IMG/VR virus record: IMGVR_UViG_3300025652_000110
Location: 1-52,134 of that record
Strand: one strand, 5' to 3'
Length of the DNA: 52,134 nucleotides
Origin: a virus
Positions 35,976-41,965 of the stretch are shown one piece after another; the stretch's first letter is position 1; each line of letters begins with the position of its first letter. The notes under the pieces were generated by a model, which saw nothing but the letters and a program-made list of their open reading frames with translations, was not told the origin of the DNA and ran no database searches. The translations under genes and the position numbers were made by a program.

Positions 35976-36201
35976 TATTTTCTCCTTCGTTATTAGCCCA
36001 TCCGATACAACCAATTGCATCTTTTGGGTAGCATTCTATTTCTGGTGGGTTATTATTATCAAATGCTTTACCCCAATTTGTTGTGCTTTCACAACCTGTT
36101 AAGATAAAGAATATAAATAATATAACGAAAAATCCTAATGCTCTTAATAGCCATTTCATTTCGTTATCCCACGGTACTAACCATTTTATAAAGTTTTTCA
36201 T
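35968..36201 (-). CDS. Putative lipoprotein
   Basis: 77 aa, SD AAGGA. A membrane segment (about 20-36, LGFFVILFIFFILTG) ends in a lipobox-like L-T-G-C-E-S, then a short acidic exported part with two Cys (IECYPKDAIGCIG). A small envelope lipoprotein made early could be a superinfection-exclusion factor. Inference. Confidence 0.5.
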   Translation of the reverse strand: MKNFIKWLVPWDNEMKWLLRALGFFVILFIFFILTGCESTTNWGKAFDNNNPPEIECYPKDAIGCIGWANNEGENNE

Positions 36202-36203
36202 TT

Positions 36204-36470
36204 TTAGTCCTTAAATGCGAATAAAGTTCCAGCGTCGTATGGCTCGCAATACCATCCGGCTGCTTCTACTATTTTGTATAGTTTAGGATGTATTCCCATA
36301 GTACTTATATGACCATAGTTATCATATATTAGTTGACCATCTGTAGCGTAATCTTCACTACCTCGAAACCAGATTGAGTGTTCATAACCTTCAGCCCATT
36401 CTATACCTTCTGTTGCCATTGCTTCAGGCAACTCTTTGTCTATCTTTTTTATTAAAGTTTTTTGTTCCAT
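36204..36470 (-). CDS. Hypothetical protein
   Basis: 88 aa, SD AAGGAGT. Mixed alpha/beta, Trp/Tyr rich, no Cys cluster or membrane segment. Unknown function in the early cluster. Confidence 0.55.
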   Translation of the reverse strand: MEQKTLIKKIDKELPEAMATEGIEWAEGYEHSIWFRGSEDYATDGQLIYDNYGHISTMGIHPKLYKIVEAAGWYCEPYDAGTLFAFKD

Positions 36471-36480
36471 TTTTTACTCC

Positions 36481-36759
36481 TTATTTCATGACTAAATATT
36501 CACCCCAAAGATAATCTCCATTACGGTCTAATTCACCTTGAATTATTCCTTCTTCTAATGGATATTTCATCTCATCGTGATTATTTCCTTGTTTATCACC
36601 ATCTGATATAAATTGCTCCCAGACAGTGTCGCTTTTATGTTTGATCCAAAGTTGTCTATTTTTGATTTTCCAACTGTGCACCGTATCTAAATCATACGGC
36701 ACACTAAAGTAATCATAAACAGTATACTTTGCCTCAACAAGATATCTACTTTTTATCAT
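36481..36759 (-). CDS. Hypothetical protein
   Basis: 92 aa, SD AGGAGA, ATG overlapping the upstream stop. Strand-rich with several Trp and Tyr (YTVYDYFSVPYDLDTVHSW). No recognised family. Confidence 0.55.
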   Translation of the reverse strand: MIKSRYLVEAKYTVYDYFSVPYDLDTVHSWKIKNRQLWIKHKSDTVWEQFISDGDKQGNNHDEMKYPLEEGIIQGELDRNGDYLWGEYLVMK

Positions 36760-37280
36760 CTCTCTCCTTTTATTTTACTTAATATATGTGCTTTCTTATT
36801 TTTCAGCACTTCTTCTTTTAATAGTATTTCTGTATACTCAGCTTTCATTTTTTCTTTTTCAATTACTTCGTCTTTCTTACAATTGAACATCCAATTAGCA
36901 TAAGTATCTTTATGATAATATACATCAAAGTATTTAGCAAATCTATGAGGTAAAGATTGATCATACGCTCTAGGATGATATCCCATAGCTTTAGCATGTA
37001 TTGCTCTTGGACCTCTTGCCTTTAAACTTACTCTCATTAATGTAATCCAACTATCATTCATATCCCAATTGTATTTATAAGCTTTTGATCTTATATATTT
37101 ATTATGTGCAGCGCACTTTCTTTTAAGGCCTAATAATAATGGGTTATCTTTTTCACCGACACTAAACATATAACTTTCGCTACCTCTGTTTTCGTGATTC
37201 ATCATAACCATTCCGTGATGAGCCCAGTTTTCACCTTGATAATTTGTTGGTGCTAGTATTATATTATTTTTACTTTTCAT
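36756..37280 (-). CDS. Hypothetical protein
   Basis: 174 aa, SD AGGAGA. His/Tyr-rich N-terminal part (NWAHHGMVMMNHENRG) and a Lys/Glu-rich helical C-terminal 45 residues. I do not recognise the family and see no catalytic signature. Confidence 0.6.
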   Translation of the reverse strand: MKSKNNIILAPTNYQGENWAHHGMVMMNHENRGSESYMFSVGEKDNPLLLGLKRKCAAHNKYIRSKAYKYNWDMNDSWITLMRVSLKARGPRAIHAKAMGYHPRAYDQSLPHRFAKYFDVYYHKDTYANWMFNCKKDEVIEKEKMKAEYTEILLKEEVLKNKKAHILSKIKGER

Positions 37281-37289
37281 TATAGTCTC

Positions 37290-37745
37290 CTATTGAGTTA
37301 TTATTAATCCACCACTAGTTATATAACACCAGTCAGCAGACGTTATTTTCTTACCACTTTCTTCATATACAAACGACTTGTATTTATATGGGTTAAATGT
37401 AACAAAATGAAAGTTTTTAAACATTCGTTTACATTCCGTAGTAGGTTTGCCGTTCCAACCTAATACTTCGCCATTTTCTATTTTTGCAGTCCAATCTACA
37501 TTAGCAATAAGACTACGATTTTTATAAGGTGTGTATCCGTACAAATTCCATATTTTACCTACAGCTACAGCAACTACTTCTTTGATCTTGTTTTTACGGA
37601 TACGATGAACACCTGCTTCATTAACTTTAAATTTAGTATCTTGTAGAGTTAATGATGTGCAATGTCCAACAACTAAGTTTGTTCTTTCACACTGTATACT
37701 TAGTTTTTCATTGTGTAGATTTCTATATATTTTATATTTATTCAT
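37290..37745 (-). CDS. Hypothetical protein
   Basis: 151 aa, SD AGGAGA. Basic, strand-rich, with scattered Cys and aromatic residues (LVVGHCTSLTLQDTKFKV). The early position and similar gene size suggest a host- or metabolism-modulating protein. Unknown family. Confidence 0.6.
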   Translation of the reverse strand: MNKYKIYRNLHNEKLSIQCERTNLVVGHCTSLTLQDTKFKVNEAGVHRIRKNKIKEVVAVAVGKIWNLYGYTPYKNRSLIANVDWTAKIENGEVLGWNGKPTTECKRMFKNFHFVTFNPYKYKSFVYEESGKKITSADWCYITSGGLIITQ

Positions 37746-37962
37746 TATTTTTCTCCTTTTCTAATATTTCTTTTGCGTTAGGTGTCCATTGAGAATTAAT
37801 TTCTGGATGAACTGCTAACAAATCCGTTCTAGCTTTATTAGCTACTAACATTCTTGCTTTTATATTTTCAGAACTTTCTTTGTCTGGAGTTTCTTGATTA
37901 TCAAGTTCTGCTAAATTATCAGGATCGTTTATTTGATCGTGATAGTAGTCTGATATACTCAT
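37738..37962 (-). CDS. Hypothetical small acidic protein
   Basis: 74 aa, SD AAAGGAG. Acidic and Asn-rich (INDPDNLAELDNQETPDKES), likely helical or disordered. Overlaps the next gene by 8 nt. Confidence 0.55.
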   Translation of the reverse strand: MSISDYYHDQINDPDNLAELDNQETPDKESSENIKARMLVANKARTDLLAVHPEINSQWTPNAKEILEKEKNNE

Positions 37963-37975
37963 ATTTATGCTCCTT

Positions 37976-38203
37976 TTATTTTATATCTGTTATTCTAATA
38001 TCTATTACATTTATATTTCTAGCTATCATTGTATCTTTTACTAATTTTTTGATATTATTTCCTGGTCCAACATGGAACCAGTCTTTACCTTTTACGGTTA
38101 CTTCTGCATTATTGAAATCATCATATCCAAGTTTTATTTTATCAACTGTTGCTTTTAACTCGAACGTTATTTCTAACCATTGCATTCCGTCATGTTCTTT
38201 CAT
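37976..38203 (-). CDS. Hypothetical small protein
   Basis: 75 aa, SD AAGGAGA. Alternating beta/alpha pattern with a conserved-looking V-G-P-G-N-N-I-K-K segment. No recognised family. Confidence 0.55.
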   Translation of the reverse strand: MKEHDGMQWLEITFELKATVDKIKLGYDDFNNAEVTVKGKDWFHVGPGNNIKKLVKDTMIARNINVIDIRITDIK

Positions 38204-38204
38204 A

Positions 38205-38513
38205 TTACTTTCTCCTTTTATATTTATTTTTTATATCTTCCCATAGCGGATATTTACCCTTGCTATTTTTATGATATGTTATATATGTTACCTTATTTTT
38301 GATCTTTTTTGTAACAAGATGTTTTTCACCATTGATTACCATCGTTTCACATTCACAATACTTTTCAGGGTATTTTGTATATTTAGGTGCGAATAAACTA
38401 TCACAATTTTTACAACGAGGACCTTCAGCTTTAACTAATGATTCTATAATTGGTTTTTGTTGTAATTTTCTTGGTTTGAAATTACCAGTTTTCATCCATG
38501 ATGTTGTTGACAT
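38205..38513 (-). CDS. Small basic zinc-finger-like protein
   Basis: 102 aa, SD AAAGGAGA. C-K-N-C (about 34-37) and C-E-C (about 53-55) could bind a zinc ion. Strongly basic ends (KNKYKRRK). Possibly nucleic-acid binding. It is the first gene below the repeat region at 38514-38722. Confidence 0.5.
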   Translation of the reverse strand: MSTTSWMKTGNFKPRKLQQKPIIESLVKAEGPRCKNCDSLFAPKYTKYPEKYCECETMVINGEKHLVTKKIKNKVTYITYHKNSKGKYPLWEDIKNKYKRRK

Positions 38514-38722
38514 TACTTTCTCCTTTGTTATATTAATTTGAAAAACTATATTTGTGACAATGAATTTTGAAAACTACATTTGTCACTCTTACTTCAGCAT
38601 TTACTTGGTCTTACAGTGTTTGTAGGACATTGTTTTTAGCTGTCTAACTTTGGTACAAATTGTCAGGTATATTGAATTCTCGAAGATAATACTCCTTATA
38701 TTATATAAATGACATTATTAAA
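38514..38722. promoter_or_regulatory. Gene-free 209-nt region with paired 24-bp repeats
   Basis: No convincing gene. Two imperfect direct repeats (20 of 24 identical) lie at 38535-38558 and 38563-38586, sharing AACTA and ATTTGT cores. GTGACAATG and CATTTGTCAC within them are also inverted with respect to each other. The region is immediately upstream of the gene starting at 38513, so an operator or promoter array is likely. Confidence 0.5.
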
Positions 38723-38917
38723 TTATCTCTTAACTACGTTTTCTACTAGAGTACCCTCCATGTACATAGATAAAAGTCTTCCGGCTCTGTGCTTGTCAAG
38801 ATCAAACACCGCCATAAGATATGGACGAACACCAAACATATTGTGCTCGCCTGATCTTCTCAGTTTCTCCAGGTAGTTGAACGCCTCGAGTCTTACTTTA
38901 GGATGAAAGTTTTCCAT
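38723..38917 (-). CDS. Hypothetical small helical protein
   Basis: 64 aa, SD AAGGAGC. Three predicted helices with basic residues (PKVRLEAFNYLEKLRRSGE; DLDKHRAGRLLSMYM), consistent with a small DNA-binding or host-binding protein. Last gene before the regulatory region. Confidence 0.55.
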   Translation of the reverse strand: MENFHPKVRLEAFNYLEKLRRSGEHNMFGVRPYLMAVFDLDKHRAGRLLSMYMEGTLVENVVKR

Positions 38918-38927
38918 GTTAGCTCCT

Positions 38928-39146
38928 TTATTTAATCATTTTAGATAATCCGATATACTCTACAAGTGAATCGGTGTTTTTTATTTCTAATGGTAGTCTA
39001 ACATAAAATGCTCTACCTATGTTAATTTCAACAGCTTCAACTGCTTCTTTCACTGACATATTGTTTTTGTAATGTAACCATAACGCCATATCATTTCCAG
39101 TAAGCTCCGCTGTGAAATCAGTTTCACTGTCTCTAATTATTGACAT
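38928..39146 (-). CDS. Hypothetical small protein
   Basis: 72 aa, SD AAGGAGT. Acidic, alpha/beta. The MSVKEAVEAVEINIG segment resembles a short helix-strand core. No recognised family. Confidence 0.55.
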   Translation of the reverse strand: MSIIRDSETDFTAELTGNDMALWLHYKNNMSVKEAVEAVEINIGRAFYVRLPLEIKNTDSLVEYIGLSKMIK

Positions 39147-39148
39147 AT

Positions 39149-39262
39149 TTACTCCTTGTCATTAATTATCCTTAGTTGATCTAGTGCCATGTACACTAGA
39201 AGAGTGACAGAAGCAGCGAACACTGCTCCCATCACAACCATCAAAAATGCACTTGTATACAT
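39149..39262 (-). CDS. 37-aa membrane peptide coupled to SSB
   Basis: ATG at 39262 overlaps the SSB stop (TAATG). One TM helix covers about residues 4-25 (SAFLMVVMGAVFAASVTLLV), then a short charged tail. The next SD lies inside its end. Confidence 0.45.
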   Translation of the reverse strand: MYTSAFLMVVMGAVFAASVTLLVYMALDQLRIINDKE

Positions 39263-39591
39263 TATGCTTCAGGAAGTATTTCTGAAACTTTATATGCATT
39301 TACATACACTTTTGTATTCCAAGAACCATCGACATTTTCTTCTGTCTTCTCGATTCTTGCTTCGATCGACACTTTAGAACCTTTCTTAAGTTCTGACATT
39401 GCCTTTCGAACTGTGTTGGTGAATCCAGTGACGAACCACCAAGTTGGTTCTCGTTTAATCCAAGACTTTGAAGCCTCGTCATAATAATCATTAGATTCTG
39501 CGACTCTGAGCTTAGACATCTCATTGCCATTCTTTGTTTTACCCGTCTCTGGGTCCTGGCCTAGATGACCAGTGATTTTAACTTGTGCCAT
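39262..39591 (-). CDS. ssb: OB-fold single-stranded DNA-binding protein
   Basis: 109 aa from ATG 39591 (AAGGAGA upstream; a longer frame lacks an SD). Bacterial SSB-type core: Q-V-K-I-T-G-H-L-G-Q-D-P-E-T-G-K-T-K-N-G at the start, F-V-T-G-F-T in the middle and K-G-S-K-V-S-I-E-A-R near the end. It stops after the OB fold, so the acidic D-D-D-I-P-F-type tip is missing. The phage's other ssDNA-binding protein (27808) carries such a tip. Binds ssDNA during replication or, if the N4 analogy holds, could assist early promoters. Confidence 0.8.
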   Translation of the reverse strand: MAQVKITGHLGQDPETGKTKNGNEMSKLRVAESNDYYDEASKSWIKREPTWWFVTGFTNTVRKAMSELKKGSKVSIEARIEKTEENVDGSWNTKVYVNAYKVSEILPEA

Positions 39592-39620
39592 ATAATTCTC
39601 CTTATATTGACATTGATTGT

Positions 39621-39641
39621 CTGAATAGCCCATCTATTCAG
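39621..39641 (-). promoter_or_regulatory. Perfect 8-bp hairpin in the SSB leader
   Basis: CTGAATAG (39621-39628) and CTATTCAG (39634-39641) form an exact 8-bp stem with a 5-nt loop, 30 nt before the SSB start codon. No U-tract follows, so it is not a standard terminator. It may be an RNA control element or a hairpin promoter of the N4 kind. Confidence 0.45.
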
Positions 39642-39658
39642 ATCGTATTAACCCTCGT

Positions 39659-39847
39659 TTATTTATATTGAGAGTTAAATCTTTTCTTGAAGTATTGAAA
39701 TTCATCGAACAGATCATCTTCAAGATCATTGATCGGCGCTATAAGTTCTTGCAGCGTCATCGATCTCATTGGAAATGTATTAGTACAACCCATGAATTCT
39801 TCATAAATGATTAAGTCATTGATTGCATCTTTAATTTCTTTTGACAT
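39659..39847 (-). CDS. Hypothetical small acidic protein
   Basis: 62 aa, SD AAGGAGT. Helical, acidic (PINDLEDDLFDEFQYFKK). No family recognised. Confidence 0.55.
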   Translation of the reverse strand: MSKEIKDAINDLIIYEEFMGCTNTFPMRSMTLQELIAPINDLEDDLFDEFQYFKKRFNSQYK

Positions 39848-39850
39848 AGT

Positions 39851-39979
39851 TTACTCCTTATCTTTATACTTATTATTAATGCGCTCATTCATATCCATAA
39901 AGAATGGTACAAATACGCACGCCAGACCTACAATAACTCCGATAAGAATTATTGTATGAATTATTAAAACTTCTAACAT
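39851..39979 (-). CDS. 42-aa membrane peptide
   Basis: ATG at 39979, GGAG 7 nt upstream. A hydrophobic helix covers about residues 4-28 (VLIIHTIILIGVIVGLACVF), then a charged tail. It lies between two small early genes. Confidence 0.5.
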   Translation of the reverse strand: MLEVLIIHTIILIGVIVGLACVFVPFFMDMNERINNKYKDKE

Positions 39980-39980
39980 A

Positions 39981-40112
39981 TCATTTCTCCTCAAATTGAA
40001 CAATAATATCATTATGCCCTAGTTCTTTATAATAGAAATAGAGCTCAGATGCTTCTTCAAAAATAACATAACGATCAGTTACTTCTGTACCTCCAACCCA
40101 AACAGTATACAT
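39981..40112 (-). CDS. 43-aa hypothetical protein
   Basis: ATG at 40112 with GGAGG about 7 nt upstream. Begins MYTVWVGGTEVTDRYV and is strand-helix-strand in pattern. The start and stop spacing to neighbours (8 nt and 1 nt) supports a real gene. Confidence 0.5.
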   Translation of the reverse strand: MYTVWVGGTEVTDRYVIFEEASELYFYYKELGHNDIIVQFEEK

Positions 40113-40121
40113 AATAACCTC

Positions 40122-40385
40122 CTATAATGCTTTGATTTCTAATAAATGCATTTCGATATCATTAGGATGAACCCACCCAATAACATCGTCTGTCACTGGA
40201 GTATCGTAAGTAATGCTCCAATCTTCATCATCATCTGAATTAAATTTCAGTACAGCGATCTCGTATAGACCACCTTTACCTCCATAACTCATTTCATTCT
40301 GAATAACAGAAGCGCCATAATTGTTAGGAAACCTGTATTTAACTCTTCCTAACTCCCTTGATATAACATGACCAACTTTACACAT
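40122..40385 (-). CDS. Hypothetical protein
   Basis: 87 aa, SD AAAGGAGA. Strand-rich and acidic (FNSDDDEDWSITYDTPVTDD). Unknown family. Confidence 0.55.
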   Translation of the reverse strand: MCKVGHVISRELGRVKYRFPNNYGASVIQNEMSYGGKGGLYEIAVLKFNSDDDEDWSITYDTPVTDDVIGWVHPNDIEMHLLEIKAL

Positions 40386-40420
40386 AATTGTCTCCTTTAT
40401 TATTATAAAAAGCAGATCAT

Positions 40421-40441
40421 TTCGACCACTCCCTTATAGAG
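40421..40441 (+). promoter_or_regulatory. Candidate phage RNA polymerase promoter (rightward copy)
   Basis: Exact 21-bp copy of the site at 30314-30334 in opposite orientation (TTCGACCACTCCCTTATAG then AG). It lies in a 148-nt gene-free stretch (40386-40533). Reading rightward it would cross two small - strand genes antisense and then reach the terminase and all late genes. The remainder of the gap holds only a short palindrome (TTCCC/GGGAA type, near 40488-40502). Confidence 0.55.
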
Positions 40442-40533
40442 AAGAAATATAAAGGTAGGACTGAATGTATCCGCATCCACGATATTCCCTTGGGCAAGGA
40501 ATTAGATAATCCCTATATGCCCAAAGCAATTAG

Positions 40534-40791
40534 TTATAAGCAATTCCATTTATCGAGTTGCTCTTTAGTAAAATCACCGTACTGTTGAAGATTTTTTACA
40601 GTCTCTTCTTCCTCTTGGATTTCAAGATCAGTATCATGATTTATTGTATCGCAAAGTGATTGTAATTCAGCATCACGATCTTTACAAGACATAGACTTAA
40701 ACCAGTCGTAATTAATACGTCCTGGTCTAGATCCATATACTTCTTTCCAGCAATCACTGAAGAAATCTATTTGATCTTGTAATTTTGACAT
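40534..40791 (-). CDS. Hypothetical acidic protein
   Basis: 85 aa, SD AAGGAGA. Contains a C-R-P-G-R-like basic turn (GSRPGRINYDWF) and an acidic helix (DTDLEIQEEEETVKNL). Similar in style to small phage host-takeover proteins. Unknown. Confidence 0.55.
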   Translation of the reverse strand: MSKLQDQIDFFSDCWKEVYGSRPGRINYDWFKSMSCKDRDAELQSLCDTINHDTDLEIQEEEETVKNLQQYGDFTKEQLDKWNCL

Positions 40792-40977
40792 AACTGTCTC
40801 CTTATTAATTGAAAGATTATGTTAATAAACTATGAGTATATGATAGTGTATTAAGATAAACTTTGGATGATCGTTAGGTTCAACTCAGCGTGCAATCACT
40901 CGCTCACATTATGTGTTACATGTGGTATCTACAAAGTAATTACACGCACAAGTCGCTTATCTCTGATCTCTTATCTC
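40792..40977. other. Gene-free stretch with short palindromes and a promoter-like end
   Basis: No convincing gene. It contains clustered palindromic elements around 40902-40922 (CACA-TTA-TGTG and CACAT with ATGTG). Its right end, running into 40989, reads CTCTTATAGAGAA, identical over TTATAGAGAA to the 3' part of the 40421 promoter candidate. May hold a weaker promoter or operator. Confidence 0.35.
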
Positions 40978-41262
40978 TTATAGAGAACGAGCACGAGCGT
41001 TATGATCAGCTAATGGTCTCTTATAACTAAGAGAATCAGTAGTATGATCGTAAGCTATGGTAGCTTCGAGATGTGTATTAACAAATCTATCTGTATCTCC
41101 ATCGCCTACGTAAGTCCATTTAGGTGATGAAGCAACATAAGCTACTATATTACTAATAGCTTGCTCAGATAGACGAGCGATATATGACTTACGATCTGGA
41201 TTAGGTAAGTCGTTAAGTTTTTTGATCAGTCTTTGATCGTGGTTTAATTTTGATTTATACAT
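40978..41262 (-). CDS. Hypothetical basic protein, first early gene
   Basis: 94 aa, SD AAAGGAGA. Basic, with D-P-D-R-K and a C-terminal R-A-R-S-L end. First gene of the leftward early strand, so probably expressed immediately after infection. A TATAAT hexamer lies just upstream of its SD (41278-41283). No family recognised. Confidence 0.55.
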   Translation of the reverse strand: MYKSKLNHDQRLIKKLNDLPNPDRKSYIARLSEQAISNIVAYVASSPKWTYVGDGDTDRFVNTHLEATIAYDHTTDSLSYKRPLADHNARARSL

Positions 41263-41289
41263 TTGAATCTCCTTTATTATTATAAGATA

Positions 41290-41400
41290 CTACATGATTG
41301 TAGCATTTGAGCTCTTGCTCTAGCTCTTGGCTCTTGATCTAAGCTCCTGTATCTTGCTCGTGATCTTGGGGGCACTTGAACTATTGCACTAGGCTCTTAC
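41290..41400. repeat. CTCTTG repeat array and hairpin in the divergent region
   Basis: Within about 90 bp there are three exact CTCTTG (41312, 41324, 41331) and about six one- or two-mismatch versions (for example CTCCTG 41344, ATCTTG 41351 and 41363, CACTTG 41373, CTATTG 41381, CTCTTA 41394), mostly 7-12 bp apart. A CTACA/TGTAG hairpin precedes them (41290-41303). No gene. Possibly a protein-binding array: origin, pac site or early-promoter control. Confidence 0.5.
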
Positions 41401-41408
41401 TATAGATT
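41393..41408 (+). promoter_or_regulatory. T7-like promoter-like sequence
   Basis: CTCTTACTATAGATTT resembles the downstream half of T7-family promoters (C-T-C-A-C-T-A-T-A-G). It points toward the structured RNA and terminase. It is not a copy of the 21-bp sites at 30314 and 40421, so the call is weak. Confidence 0.3.
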
Positions 41409-41464
41409 TAACCCACAGGTGCCAAACATATAAAATTTTAGAAAACACAGAATTATTTAATAAG

Positions 41465-41569
41465 TATACAGAGCTCTCAACAGAGCCCATTCGTACCAAC
41501 AGGATTGCTACGTAAGAACATACAGGGAAAGCAGTGACCTCGGGGTTGCTACAGTTCTGTATATTTTTT
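41465..41569 (+). ncRNA. Probable structured RNA upstream of terminase
   Basis: An 8-bp closing helix TATACAGA (41465-41472) with TCTGTATA (41556-41563) encloses about 83 nt and is followed by TTTTTT. Inside are a GCTCT-CAAC-AGAGC hairpin (41473-41486) and a second hairpin AGCA-GTG-ACC with GGT-TGCT (41530-41550, bulge GTG, loop TCGG). No ORF. It could be a stand-alone RNA, a leader controlling the terminase genes, or a packaging-related RNA. Not a tRNA: no T-arm signature is present. Confidence 0.5.
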
Positions 41570-41597
41570 AAATGATTCTAAAAATTAAGGAGGAAGT

Positions 41598-41957
41598 ATG
41601 CCGTTTAAAAAAGGTGAACCTCAACATCCTAACGCTGCTAAGCAGCACTGGAAGAAAGGGGAGTCCGGCAATCCTAAGGGAAAACCGATTGGCTCAAAAA
41701 ATAAATTAACATTAACTAAAGAGGCTTTCAGTAGAGGTGAAGGATTGAGTCCTGCTGATATGCTAGTAGAGATTGCAAGGAGGAACTTTGCGCAAGCTAC
41801 GACTGCAGGTGATAGTTTAGCAATGAAAGCTATTATAGAAGCAAATAAATTTATAGAACCTACAGCAGATGCTGAGGTGATTAAGGAAAATGTTAAGGAT
41901 GTTTCGACAGAAGATCTGCAGGCTAGAGTATTACAGCTTGTAGGTAACGAGAAGTAG
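41598..41957 (+). CDS. terS: Terminase small subunit (DUF5681-like)
   Basis: 119 aa, very strong SD (AAGGAGGA). The N terminus carries the Lys/Gly-rich signature F-K-K-G-E then W-K-K-G-E-S-G-N-P-K-G-K-P-I-G-S-K-N typical of DUF5681 terminase-associated proteins. The rest is helical. Placed 8 nt before the large terminase, it should recognise phage DNA for packaging, possibly via the repeat array just upstream. Confidence 0.75.
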   Translation: MPFKKGEPQHPNAAKQHWKKGESGNPKGKPIGSKNKLTLTKEAFSRGEGLSPADMLVEIARRNFAQATTAGDSLAMKAIIEANKFIEPTADAEVIKENVKDVSTEDLQARVLQLVGNEK

Positions 41958-41965
41958 GAGACACA

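Noticed and set aside
41312-41400. CRISPR array
   Set aside because: Repeats are only six bases, degenerate and spaced 7-12 bp, far from CRISPR repeat and spacer lengths.
41465-41569. tRNA or tRNA-like gene
   Set aside because: The closing helix is tRNA-like in length but there is no T-arm GTTC-type loop, anticodon arm or CCA context.
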